From CAYLLT01 sp964548565 (GTDB lineage Bacteria; Planctomycetota; Phycisphaerae; UBA1845; PWPN01): a stretch of DNA of 25,592 nt. The position numbers and the translations under genes were made by a program. The stretch lies in assembly GCA_964548565.1 (NCBI GenBank), contig CAZJTF010000052.1:1-25592 (forward strand). Reading direction: 5' to 3'. Below are positions 1-7,353 of this stretch, one piece after another. The first letter of the stretch is position 1. Each line of letters opens with the position of its first letter. The notes beneath the pieces were generated by a model. The model was not told the DNA's origin, searched no databases, and saw only the letters and a program-made list of their open reading frames with translations.

Positions 1-638
1 GTATAGATGTCCCCCTTCGGCGCCTCGACCCAGCCGTCCGGAATCACGAAATCACCGCGTCCATCGCCGTTCACATCACCAAACCCAAGGCCATGGCCCA
101 CGCCGCCCTTTTTGATGACGTGTTTCGTGAAGGTGCCCTTCCCCTTCCCCGCTTGATCGACATCGAGCCTGTAGGCGACGAGATTTCCCCCCGCATTAGG
201 CACCGCCTCTACGCGTCCGTCGCCGTCCACATCCCAAAACCGCGTCGTCTCGACGTTGCCGCACTTGTCAATGAGGTGTGTCTTCCATTCGACGCTGCGG
301 CCTTTCGGGTTCTCCCGCCAGAACAGCGCGCCGCCCCACCATCCGCCGGTGACGATGTCCAGATAGCCATCGCCGTTGACGTCCATCGGGTAGTCTGAGA
401 AGTCGTCGTAGTAGTCGTCCACCCGCTGCACATCACAGATGCGGTGCGATCTCGTGAACGTTGGACCCTCGTACCAGTACTGTGCGGTGACGATGTCCGG
501 TTTGCCGTCGTTGTTGACGTCGAACACCGCGGCCGCCTCGCTCGTCTGGTCGCCGATGCGGCTCCGCTCGAACATCAAAGGCGCCGCGGCCTGAGCGGCT
601 GCGGTCATCGCGAGTGAGAACACGGTGAAACGCAGCAT
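1..638 (-). CDS. FG-GAP/VCBS repeat secreted protein (3' end cut by window edge)
   Basis: The leftward frame stays open from ATG 638 to the window edge, giving about 212 residues with no stop. The N-terminus (MLRFTVFSLAMTAAAQAAAP) looks like a signal peptide. The rest carries four Asp-rich calcium-loop motifs of FG-GAP/VCBS beta-propeller type: VNNDGKPDIV, VNGDGYLDIV, VDGDGRVEAV and VNGDGRGDFV. AAGGAG lies 7 nt upstream of ATG 638, which fixes the start. It is the last visible gene of the leftward sugar cluster and begins 31 bp after the GH36 stop codon, so co-transcription is likely. Such repeats form extracellular propellers in Planctomycetes, but the ligand is unknown. The C-terminus lies outside the window. 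Confidence 0.85.
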   Translation of the reverse strand, partial: MLRFTVFSLAMTAAAQAAAPLMFERSRIGDQTSEAAAVFDVNNDGKPDIVTAQYWYEGPTFTRSHRICDVQRVDDYYDDFSDYPMDVNGDGYLDIVTGGWWGGALFWRENPKGRSVEWKTHLIDKCGNVETTRFWDVDGDGRVEAVPNAGGNLVAYRLDVDQAGKGKGTFTKHVIKKGGVGHGLGFGDVNGDGRGDFVIPDGWVEAPKGDIY

Positions 639-660
639 CCGGATGCTCCTTCGATCTCCA

Positions 661-678
661 CCCCGGTAGTCACCGGGG
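661..678 (-). repeat. Perfect 7-bp hairpin across the GH36 stop codon
   Basis: CCCCGGT (661-667) and ACCGGGG (672-678) are perfect inverted repeats around a 4-nt loop. The GH36 stop codon (670-672) lies inside the hairpin, just ahead of the next gene's ribosome binding site. No U-run follows. It is more likely an intercistronic RNA structure than a rho-independent terminator. Confidence 0.5.
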
Positions 679-2526
679 CGTTGTCTCACGCTCGTAGGTT
701 AACAACACGCTCCCGGGCGCTACGTCGACGTTCGCCCGCAACCGACGCAGTTGCTCACCGGTCGCGGTCGTTTTCTGGCCCGTATCCACATCCGTGATCG
801 TGTACCGCGCGTCCGGTTCGAGGCCTTTCAGCTCGACAATCACTGCGGCATAGGGGCTCTTCTCCCGGCGGAAGAAGACGGCGTAGCCCTTGCCGAGATC
901 CGCCCGATGGTGCTGCCATGCCAGCCAGCTCCGCTCGTCAAGACCGATATCAAGCAGCGGGTAGAACGCGCCGAGTTGCAGCGCCCGCAGCTGTCTCGTC
1001 TCTGCGAGCATTCGGCGCGCCTGCTCCCGGTCAAACGGTTGCCGGAGATCCATTGAGAAGCTCGTTCCCGTGGTCACGACGCTGCGGTACGGGTAAGGAT
1101 CGAAGCTCCAGCATCCGGCCGTCTGCAGCGGCACCCACAAGCTCAGGCCCGCGGTCTGGACCTGGTCCTGGGCCGGCATCGGTTTGCCCGCCCCCTGCGT
1201 GTCGCTGCGCCAGAGGGGAATGCTGCGGGTCGTCGTCTCCAGGTCAATTCGTCGCCCGCCGCTCGCACAGTTGTCGATCAGCAGACCCGGATGTTGCGAG
1301 CGGAGCTCGTCCCACATCGCGTACAGCCCCTCGACGTAACGGATCTCCGTCATGCCCTGCCGGTCGGGCTCGTCCGCTTTCTGCCAGAAGGGAAGCGGAG
1401 CGATGTTAAAGTCGTTGCGGTATATGTCGACGGCCCAGTCCCGGATGCATTGCGACAGGTGGCGCGTCAGCGCCGCCCGCGCAACGGGGTCGCCAAGGTT
1501 GTACAGTCCATCGCCGGTGCCCGTCCGCAGCACCCACTCGGGATGCTCGCGGGCGATCCGGCTGGACGGCGTCACACGTTCGGGCTCGAACCAGAGGACG
1601 AACTGCATCCCCGCCTCGTGCGCCGCATCTCCGAGCGGTTTCAGCCCCCGGGGAAAAGCGTCCTTTTGGGGCACCCAGCTTCCGGCCCCGCGCGGCCAGC
1701 CCCCCTCAAACCAGCCCGCATCGAGCCAGAACGCATCCAGTCCGAGCTCCGCCATGAATCGCAGCGACTCGAGCTGATTCTGCTCGGTCACCGCATTTCC
1801 TTCGTTGAAGGTAAACCACGTATTCGCCGCCAGCGGCGGCATCACGGGCTGCCCGTCGCGGCGCGGTGCGTACGCATCCAGGATCAGTTGCCGCAGCAGG
1901 TTGTTACCGCGCAACCAGTCGTCACCCTGGTATGAAATCAGCAGAATCCGCGGAGTTCGCACGGTCTCGCCCGGACGAAGCTTGAAGCGGCACGTCTGCT
2001 GACCCATCTGCCAGCGGAGTTCCCGCTGTTCCGGACGCTGCAGCCGCATGGACCACTGGCCAGACCACCCGATCGCCGCCACGAGGCCCCCACCGTGCCA
2101 CTGGAGATTGAAAAACGGCAGATTGCCATCGGATGACCGCCCGCCGTTCGGCGCGAGCTTCACGTCCACGAACGACGGCAGGGACGTCTCGCGCGGCAGG
2201 AAGTCGGTAGGCGCGCAGGTGCTGCCGTGCGCGTGGTGCAGGATGCAGTCACCCTTGGGTGGATACGCCAGCGTCAGGTCGAGCGGCAGGATCGACTCAA
2301 TGATCGGCGTGTCCTTGTCCGCGCGGTTGTGGAAACGCACGACCCATTCGACTGCGGCGTACTTGTTGAACCGGGTGAGCTCACACGTCACTTCGAGCCC
2401 ACCCGCAGGTTCCGCATACGTGATGACGCGTGTCGAACGATCGTTGCCCGATTCCGCTTCGGTCGTCGAGCGCGTCCAGCCGGGCAAAAACGTCGGCGAT
2501 GCCTTGCCGTCGTACGTGAACGACAC
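670..2526 (-). CDS. GH36 alpha-galactosidase catalytic part (3' fragment of a frameshifted NPCBM–GH36 gene)
   Basis: This is the catalytic half of a secreted alpha-galactosidase of the GH36/melibiase type, which releases terminal alpha-galactose from oligosaccharides or polymers. Counting from GTG 2526, the N-terminal beta-sandwich covers residues 1-220 and the TIM barrel about 230-530. Family landmarks are FWLDAGW (266-272), WFEPERV (312-318), the probable nucleophile D372 in RNDFN, the CASGGRR substrate loop (420-426) and the probable acid/base D442 in WRSDTQG. The last 90 residues form a small beta domain. It has no signal peptide of its own, and its true N-terminus lies in another frame. 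The open frame at 2381-3139 encodes the signal peptide and NPCBM domain. Removing one C from the six-C run at 2536-2541 joins the two. GTG 2526 is therefore only the first possible start in this frame, not a convincing native one. Confidence 0.88.
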   Translation of the reverse strand: MSFTYDGKASPTFLPGWTRSTTEAESGNDRSTRVITYAEPAGGLEVTCELTRFNKYAAVEWVVRFHNRADKDTPIIESILPLDLTLAYPPKGDCILHHAHGSTCAPTDFLPRETSLPSFVDVKLAPNGGRSSDGNLPFFNLQWHGGGLVAAIGWSGQWSMRLQRPEQRELRWQMGQQTCRFKLRPGETVRTPRILLISYQGDDWLRGNNLLRQLILDAYAPRRDGQPVMPPLAANTWFTFNEGNAVTEQNQLESLRFMAELGLDAFWLDAGWFEGGWPRGAGSWVPQKDAFPRGLKPLGDAAHEAGMQFVLWFEPERVTPSSRIAREHPEWVLRTGTGDGLYNLGDPVARAALTRHLSQCIRDWAVDIYRNDFNIAPLPFWQKADEPDRQGMTEIRYVEGLYAMWDELRSQHPGLLIDNCASGGRRIDLETTTRSIPLWRSDTQGAGKPMPAQDQVQTAGLSLWVPLQTAGCWSFDPYPYRSVVTTGTSFSMDLRQPFDREQARRMLAETRQLRALQLGAFYPLLDIGLDERSWLAWQHHRADLGKGYAVFFRREKSPYAAVIVELKGLEPDARYTITDVDTGQKTTATGEQLRRLRANVDVAPGSVLLTYERETTPR

Positions 2527-3139
2527 CGGTATGTCGGGGGGCGAACCGCACGGGGGCGAGGTGCAGCGGCATGTCGTCGAGCAGCACCTGCTTCCCGCTG
2601 CTCAGCGTGACACCTGCCTCCGCCCAGTCCGCCTGGTCGTACGGCGTGCCGTCGGCCCCATCCGTTACGCGTAACGTCAGCTCCCGCGCGCCGTTGAGCT
2701 CGACTTTCACGGCCCTGGCGGCCTCACCGCCCCGACACACACCCGAGCGATACGCCTCCTTGCCCCCAACCTCGACGATAAACTCAACGCTGCCGTGCTT
2801 GCCGGCCGTCTCGCGGTTGTTGTCCACGCCAACCTGCGCCGTGAACGTTTGCCCCGGCTCGGGAAGCCGGATCACGATCTGGCTGAACGCGTGCGTACCC
2901 AGGCCGTTTTTGTAGTTCCGGTCGCCGATCCGCAGGGGGGTCTTTACCGCGGATACGCCGTACTGCGGCACGGCGTGATCCTGCCGGCGCACCTCAACGC
3001 CGGCCGGTGCCGGCGCCGACGTCGTCGGTTTGCCCACGAAAGCGCTCTCGGCCCATTGCCGCACATCCAGCGCCGCCGCCGTCGCACCGATCCAGCAGAG
3101 GATCACCCCCGCGCCCACGTTGATTCGTCGTGTCATCAT
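2381..3139 (-). CDS. Signal peptide plus NPCBM domain (5' fragment of the frameshifted NPCBM–GH36 alpha-galactosidase)
   Basis: ATG 3139 starts a typical signal peptide (MMTRRINVGAGVILCWIGAT). GTG 3145 and ATG 3136 are alternative starts, and GGGAAAG lies upstream. Residues of about 35-165 match the NPCBM (novel putative carbohydrate-binding module) pattern, with NGLGTHA, VGVDNN, GSVEFIVEVGG and a closing DQADWAEAGV strand. The reading frame makes sense up to about 2540 (PLHLAPVRFAP). It then crosses a six-C run, and the remaining 50 residues before the stop at 2381 do not resemble the family. The sense continues in the next frame as the GH36 enzyme. NPCBM domains commonly precede GH27/GH36 catalytic domains in secreted bacterial galactosidases, which supports one original gene running from 3139 to 670. 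It starts 16 bp after the HEAT gene's stop. Confidence 0.82.
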   Translation of the reverse strand: MMTRRINVGAGVILCWIGATAAALDVRQWAESAFVGKPTTSAPAPAGVEVRRQDHAVPQYGVSAVKTPLRIGDRNYKNGLGTHAFSQIVIRLPEPGQTFTAQVGVDNNRETAGKHGSVEFIVEVGGKEAYRSGVCRGGEAARAVKVELNGARELTLRVTDGADGTPYDQADWAEAGVTLSSGKQVLLDDMPLHLAPVRFAPRHTGVVHVRRQGIADVFARLDALDDRSGIGQRSFDTRHHVCGTCGWARSDV

Positions 3140-3155
3140 GGCCACCGCTTTCCCA

Positions 3156-5240
3156 TCACTGCTGCGTGAATGACACGGGCCGCCCGTCCGGCGTCACCAC
3201 CCGCATGCAGAACTCCCAGCCGAGCGTATTCTGCCAGATCTTCATGAGAATCGTGTTGTTCCCTGCCTTCAGCTTGACCGGTACACGATCCTGGTCTGGC
3301 GTGAGTCCGCGGGGCACCCACAGCTCAAACACCTTCTGACCGTTCACCCAGATCCGCTCGCTGTCGTCCACCCCGACGAGCAGCACTGCGTCTATATCTT
3401 CCCTGACGGTGATTTCCGTATACGCATATGCGATCGCGCTGTCCCGATCGGCAACCGTCTTGCGCAGGTCAATCTTGCCGTTCGCATCGGCGGAGACCAC
3501 CTTGTTCCAGTTCACCCGCGTCTTGCCGCTCATATAGCGCGCACTGAGCGACACACCGGGCTCGCCGATGTATGCCGTATCCCAGCCCTTGTTCTGCTCG
3601 CCCAGTTCGAACGGCCCCACCACCCACCAGTGCGTGATCGTCCCCAGCAGCTCGGGCAGATTCACCTTCGCGCCGAGCGCGTGCATGCCCTTCGCAACAC
3701 TCTGCATCACGCTCATCGGAGGTTCAAGCTTCCGCAGCGTCTCGTACGCCTGCAGCGCCTTGTCGTTCTGCTTCGCACCCGCCAGCGATCCCGCTACCGC
3801 CAGCAACGCGGGGATCGCCGGCTCCCGCAGTTCTTTTTCCGCAGCCGCGGCCGTGACTGCCTCGTACGCTTCCGGAACGGCACACGCGGCCAAGCCGGCG
3901 AGAGCATGGCGTTTAATGTCCATCGTTCCGCCGGCAACCGTGTAGGCCGCGAGGTACGCCGTCCCCGCATCCTTCGCCTGGTGCCTGGCCTGCAGACCGT
4001 CAGCCGCCTCCAGCAACGCGACCGCCGCGCGTGCTTTCTCCTCCGCCGATCCGCCGCGTGCCGCCGCAACCAGCGGATCGATTCCCTCCGCCTGGCCACT
4101 GACGCCGAGTGCGGAAATCGCGGCCATCCGGAACTCGGGATTTGTGGATGTGGCCGCGTCCACCAGGATTGGCATCGCGAGCCCGTGCTTCTTCTCACCC
4201 AGGACGGGAATGATCGCGAGCTGCATCGCTGGATCGAGCCGCGGATACGCCTCCAGCAGAGCCCGCGTCACATCCACGCCCTGCATCGAGCGCAGCGCGT
4301 CCACGCCCACGAGTCGCGTGGGGTTGTCTGCCTGCCGGATCGCATCCAGCACCGGCCGTACGCACGTGCCATCGCCGATGCGTCCCAGCCCGGCGAGCAC
4401 GGCATCCTGATAGACCCCCTGCATCTTCGGCAGCAGCTCGAGGTACGTGCTCACCACGATCTGCCAGTTGCCGCCGCGTACCGCCATCGCATCCAGCAGA
4501 CGCACCAACGCATCCGCGGCATCGGCACGCGTTGCGTCGTCAGCCGTGTTCGCAACCTTACGCACAATGTCCAGGTGCCGGGGATCTCCCGTCCACGCGA
4601 GTACCAGTGCCGCGGCAGCGCGGACTTGCGCGTCGTCACTCCCGGCCAGTTCCTTTGCCAGGGAAAGGCTCTCCGCGTCCTTAAGCTGTGCCAGCCCCTG
4701 CAGCAGCGCGCATTGAAACGCTGGCGGCGACCGCTTGACGGCTGCTCGCAGCGCCGCACGTGCCTCAGGTGTACCCATTTCCTGCAGGCATGCCCGCGCC
4801 TTCTCCCGCAGGGTCGCATCGCCGAGCAGAACCGCGATTGGAGCGACGTCGTAGCCAGGCGGCACCGCCAGCGACAGCAGCCGCAACCCGCGGACTTTCA
4901 CCGCCTCCGGCTGTTCGGGCGAAACAAGCTGCATGACGTAACCGGCCGCCGCCGCACGCTCCGCCTCTCGTCCGGGCATCGACACTTCAGCGGCGAAGTC
5001 GCAGATCACGTTGAACGCGGCCCGCCAGACCGCATCCTTGTCCCCGGCAACCAGCGGCACAACTTTACGCACCGCTTCGGTGTCCTCGCGCGGAAGCAGC
5101 TGCCCCGCCTCGGACCGGGCAACCTCGTCGTCGCCCGCCAGCTTCGCAATGAGCGCGTCAATATTCGACGCGTGGATGTCTGCCGAAACGGCGAGAAGTG
5201 CGACCACCGACGTCAGACGTGCTGTACGCGTCAGCCACAT
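3156..5240 (-). CDS. Secreted HEAT-repeat protein with C-terminal beta-sandwich domain
   Basis: The protein is about 694 aa from ATG 5240, where MWLTRTARLTSVVALLAVSA forms a signal peptide. ATG 5261 is an alternative that adds seven residues. From about residue 30 to 500 the sequence is Ala/Leu/Asp-rich with repeating helical pairs such as AQVRAAAALVLAWTG and AISALGVSGQAEGIDPLVAAA, typical of HEAT or PBS-lyase-like repeats that form a protein-binding solenoid. The last 150 residues begin WWVVGPF and continue with DDSERIWVNGQKVFE and LKAGNNTILMKI, a beta-sandwich often found at the end of Planctomycete secreted proteins and resembling carbohydrate-binding folds. No catalytic motif is seen. It sits between the oxidoreductase (53 bp upstream) and the alpha-galactosidase (16 bp downstream). 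A scaffold or adaptor role in sugar processing is inference. Confidence 0.85.
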   Translation of the reverse strand: MWLTRTARLTSVVALLAVSADIHASNIDALIAKLAGDDEVARSEAGQLLPREDTEAVRKVVPLVAGDKDAVWRAAFNVICDFAAEVSMPGREAERAAAAGYVMQLVSPEQPEAVKVRGLRLLSLAVPPGYDVAPIAVLLGDATLREKARACLQEMGTPEARAALRAAVKRSPPAFQCALLQGLAQLKDAESLSLAKELAGSDDAQVRAAAALVLAWTGDPRHLDIVRKVANTADDATRADAADALVRLLDAMAVRGGNWQIVVSTYLELLPKMQGVYQDAVLAGLGRIGDGTCVRPVLDAIRQADNPTRLVGVDALRSMQGVDVTRALLEAYPRLDPAMQLAIIPVLGEKKHGLAMPILVDAATSTNPEFRMAAISALGVSGQAEGIDPLVAAARGGSAEEKARAAVALLEAADGLQARHQAKDAGTAYLAAYTVAGGTMDIKRHALAGLAACAVPEAYEAVTAAAAEKELREPAIPALLAVAGSLAGAKQNDKALQAYETLRKLEPPMSVMQSVAKGMHALGAKVNLPELLGTITHWWVVGPFELGEQNKGWDTAYIGEPGVSLSARYMSGKTRVNWNKVVSADANGKIDLRKTVADRDSAIAYAYTEITVREDIDAVLLVGVDDSERIWVNGQKVFELWVPRGLTPDQDRVPVKLKAGNNTILMKIWQNTLGWEFCMRVVTPDGRPVSFTQQ

Positions 5241-5292
5241 GGAGGAAACTCCATTCCTCATTTCGCAACTCGAAATTCGAGCAGCGCAATAC

Positions 5293-6573
5293 CTACAGGT
5301 GCCAAGGCGACCTGTACGATCGCGAAAGGTATCGATTCGCCTCTTCGTCCCGGATGAACACTTCGTTGTCGGCATCCCAGTTCAGCTTGCGCCGCATCTT
5401 GAGCGCGATTCCCGCCAGGAGCACCGATGCCGTCGAACGGAAGCCCTGCTCGATATCGGCGGCCGGCGGTTTTCGCGTCCGCACGCTCTGGAAGAAGTTG
5501 TCGTGATGCGGCGGGTTGGCCCAGCTCCGCTCCGGTTCGCCGATGTACTCGGCGATGCCCAGCTCCGCCGGAATCACAAGAAACGTGCCGCGATCGACAA
5601 GCAGTTGCCCGTCCGTGCCCTGGAACTTAATGCCGTAGCCCTTGTTGCCGTATGCATTGGTGTGCCGCTGTTCCCACGTCACCGTGACGCCCGGGTACTC
5701 GAGAACCGCCTCGATCGTCTCGTAGTTATCCGCGCCTGCACCGCCGCGGTAACTCCCGCCCAGCGCCTGGATGCTGAGCGGCCGGGCCTGCCGGATCCCC
5801 CAGTGCACGATGTCCATCAGGTGCACGCCCCAGTTCGTGAGCTGGCCCCCGCGACAGTAGTCGTGCCAGCCCATGAACCCGTAATGCCGCTCCGGCGAGT
5901 ATGGCACGAGTGGTGCCGGACCGAGCCACATGTCCCAGTCGAGTCCTTCCGGGGGCTGGGTGATGGTTTCCCCGGTGGACCAGCCGTTCGTCCCGACCCA
6001 CGCCGTCGCCGACGTAATCCGCCCCAGTCGCCCGCTGTGGACGACCTTGATCGCCTCCTGGAACACGGGCATCGACCGCTGCTGCGTTCCCACCTGGACG
6101 ACCCGCCCGTAGCGGCGTGCGGCCTGCACCATGGCCCGCCCTTCGGCAACCGTGGGGCAGACCGGCTTCTCGACGTAGACGTCCTTGCCGGCCTGGCAAC
6201 CCAGTATGGTGATGAGCGGATGCCAGTGGTCCGGCGTCGGAACCCAGATCGCATCCACGTCCTTTGCGTCCAGCACCCGCCGGAAGTCCTGGACGCCGAC
6301 CGGCGCCTTGCCCGAAAGCTTACCCACGACACCGATCGCGTTCTCGTACCGCGGCCGAAAGCAGTCGCAGACTGTCGTGATCGTGCAGTTCGGGTTGACC
6401 GAGAGCGCCTCGATGTGCCGGGTCCCCATCCCACCGCAGCCAATCACTCCCACCCGGACCCGCTCGCTCGCGCCGAGTTTTGCACAGGAACGCGCTGGTC
6501 GCACGAGGGAGGCACCGATCGCGGCGCCGGCCGCCTGAAGAAACGCGCGCCTCTTCATCGCATGGACCTGCAT
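5293..6573 (-). CDS. Tat-exported Gfo/Idh/MocA family oxidoreductase
   Basis: This is an NAD(P)-dependent sugar or sugar-acid dehydrogenase of the Gfo/Idh/MocA type, 426 aa. ATG 6573 is chosen because GGAGG lies 5 nt upstream and the protein then begins MQVHAMKRRAFLQAAGAA, a twin-arginine signal. The Rossmann fold follows (VGVIGCGGMG), then the family motif GKDVYVEKPVCPTVAEG containing the EKP triad. The C-terminal alpha/beta domain carries the WHDYCRGGQLTNWGVHLMD stretch, which is conserved in the Planctomycete exported subfamily. Tat export fits a protein that folds with its nucleotide cofactor before crossing the membrane. It is the first gene of the leftward set and is divergent from the copper-storage gene. 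Substrate cannot be read from the sequence, but the neighbouring alpha-galactosidase suggests a galactose-derived compound. Confidence 0.92.
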   Translation of the reverse strand: MQVHAMKRRAFLQAAGAAIGASLVRPARSCAKLGASERVRVGVIGCGGMGTRHIEALSVNPNCTITTVCDCFRPRYENAIGVVGKLSGKAPVGVQDFRRVLDAKDVDAIWVPTPDHWHPLITILGCQAGKDVYVEKPVCPTVAEGRAMVQAARRYGRVVQVGTQQRSMPVFQEAIKVVHSGRLGRITSATAWVGTNGWSTGETITQPPEGLDWDMWLGPAPLVPYSPERHYGFMGWHDYCRGGQLTNWGVHLMDIVHWGIRQARPLSIQALGGSYRGGAGADNYETIEAVLEYPGVTVTWEQRHTNAYGNKGYGIKFQGTDGQLLVDRGTFLVIPAELGIAEYIGEPERSWANPPHHDNFFQSVRTRKPPAADIEQGFRSTASVLLAGIALKMRRKLNWDADNEVFIRDEEANRYLSRSYRSPWHL

Positions 6574-6802
6574 GCTCACCTCCGGCAGGTAGAACGTGGT
6601 CAGCCGCTCCGCGCCCGCTGGGCTCGGGGAGCTTCGCAGCGTGAAACGTGCGTCGGCTCTTCTAATCGCCAGCCGCTGCACCGTCAAATGACGAGCAGAT
6701 CTCGCCTCCTCCATGGCCGTGACCCGTTACGAGCAGGGTAGAACGTCCCATCTCCACGTGGAAAAATCCCCCGAGCCACGTCGGCTCGACGAGGAGACAG
6801 AG
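6574..6802. promoter_or_regulatory. Divergent intergenic region, no clear promoter
   Basis: This 229-bp spacer separates the leftward oxidoreductase from the rightward copper-storage gene, so it must hold promoters for both. I see no convincing -35/-10 pair. The motif GCAGGTAGAACGT (6585-6597) recurs as GCAGGGTAGAACGT (6733-6746) with a one-base insertion, once near each gene. It is a weak candidate for a shared control site. Confidence 0.3.
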
Positions 6803-7216
6803 ATGACCCGTTCCCGCCAGATGATTGAGACTCATCCGAAGCGAGGCTCTGCAAATATCGACGCCCTGACGCAGTGCATCAATGCGTGCTTCGAATGCGT
6901 GCAGGCATGCACCAGCTGCGCAGACGCGTGCCTTTCGGAACCCACGGTCGATCGCCTCCGGATGTGCATCCGGACCAACCTGGACTGTGCGGATGTCTGC
7001 GATGCCACCGGACGCATCGTGTCCCGTGGTCTCGAGCACGAACGCGACCTCATCCGCCTGCAACTCGAGGCGTGCATAACTGCCTGTAACGTCTGCGCCG
7101 CCGAGTGTGAGCAGCACGCAGACCAGCACGAGCACTGCCGCGCCTGTGCCGAGATCTGCCGTCGATGCGAGCAGGCGTGCCGCGACATGGTCTCCGCGAT
7201 CGCCCAGTCGGTCTAA
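6803..7216 (+). CDS. Four-helix-bundle copper-storage protein (Csp3-like, DUF326)
   Basis: This is a 137-aa cytosolic protein with 18 cysteines spaced in CxxxC and CxxC patterns along predicted helices: CINACFECVQACTSCADAC, CIRTNLDCADVC, CITACNVCAAEC and CRACAEICRRCEQAC. This is the hallmark of Csp proteins, four-helix bundles that fill their core with many Cu(I) ions held by cysteine thiolates. No signal or Tat peptide precedes it, so it resembles the cytosolic Csp3 group rather than exported Csp1. ATG 6803 is chosen because GAGGAG lies 6 nt upstream. An in-frame ATG at 6713 would add 30 residues unlike the family. Expected role is copper storage or detoxification. No copper exporter or CsoR/CueR regulator is next to it. 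Confidence 0.9.
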   Translation: MTRSRQMIETHPKRGSANIDALTQCINACFECVQACTSCADACLSEPTVDRLRMCIRTNLDCADVCDATGRIVSRGLEHERDLIRLQLEACITACNVCAAECEQHADQHEHCRACAEICRRCEQACRDMVSAIAQSV

Positions 7217-7237
7217 CCGGCGCGCGTCCTGGGTGCT

Positions 7238-7263
7238 GCCCGGGTAAGCCAAGATCACCGGGC
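7238..7263 (+). terminator. Possible weak terminator hairpin after the copper-storage gene
   Basis: GCCCGG (7238-7243) and CCGGGC (7258-7263) form a 6-bp GC stem 21 nt after the stop codon. The loop is 14 nt and no immediate T-run follows, so rho-independent termination is uncertain. Confidence 0.3.
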
Positions 7264-7301
7264 GAGTGCCGATTTTGACATGGCTCCGGCGCGCACTATG
7301 C

Positions 7302-7345
7302 TCCCGGCGTCCCTGCCGGCCGCCACGTGCCAGGGACGCCGGAGC
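7302..7345 (+). promoter_or_regulatory. Hairpin that contains the ribosome binding site of the next gene
   Basis: CTCCCGGCGTCCCTG (7302-7316) pairs with CAGGGACGCCGGAG (7332-7345) over 14 bp with a single bulged C and a 15-nt loop. The GGAG at 7342-7345 is the only Shine-Dalgarno candidate for ATG 7354, and it lies at the base of the 3' arm. The structure would therefore mask the ribosome binding site in the mRNA. Confidence 0.55.
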
Positions 7346-7353
7346 TGTGTTGA

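Noticed and set aside
3630..5357. A 575-codon rightward open frame opposite the HEAT-repeat gene.
   Set aside because: It is very rich in Arg, Gln and His without domains, and the leftward frame encodes a clear signal peptide and repeats. It is a shadow of high-GC coding DNA.
5011..6741. A 576-codon rightward open frame opposite the Gfo/Idh/MocA gene.
   Set aside because: The leftward frame has a Tat signal, Rossmann motif and EKP motif. The rightward frame is Arg/His/Pro-rich without any family signature.
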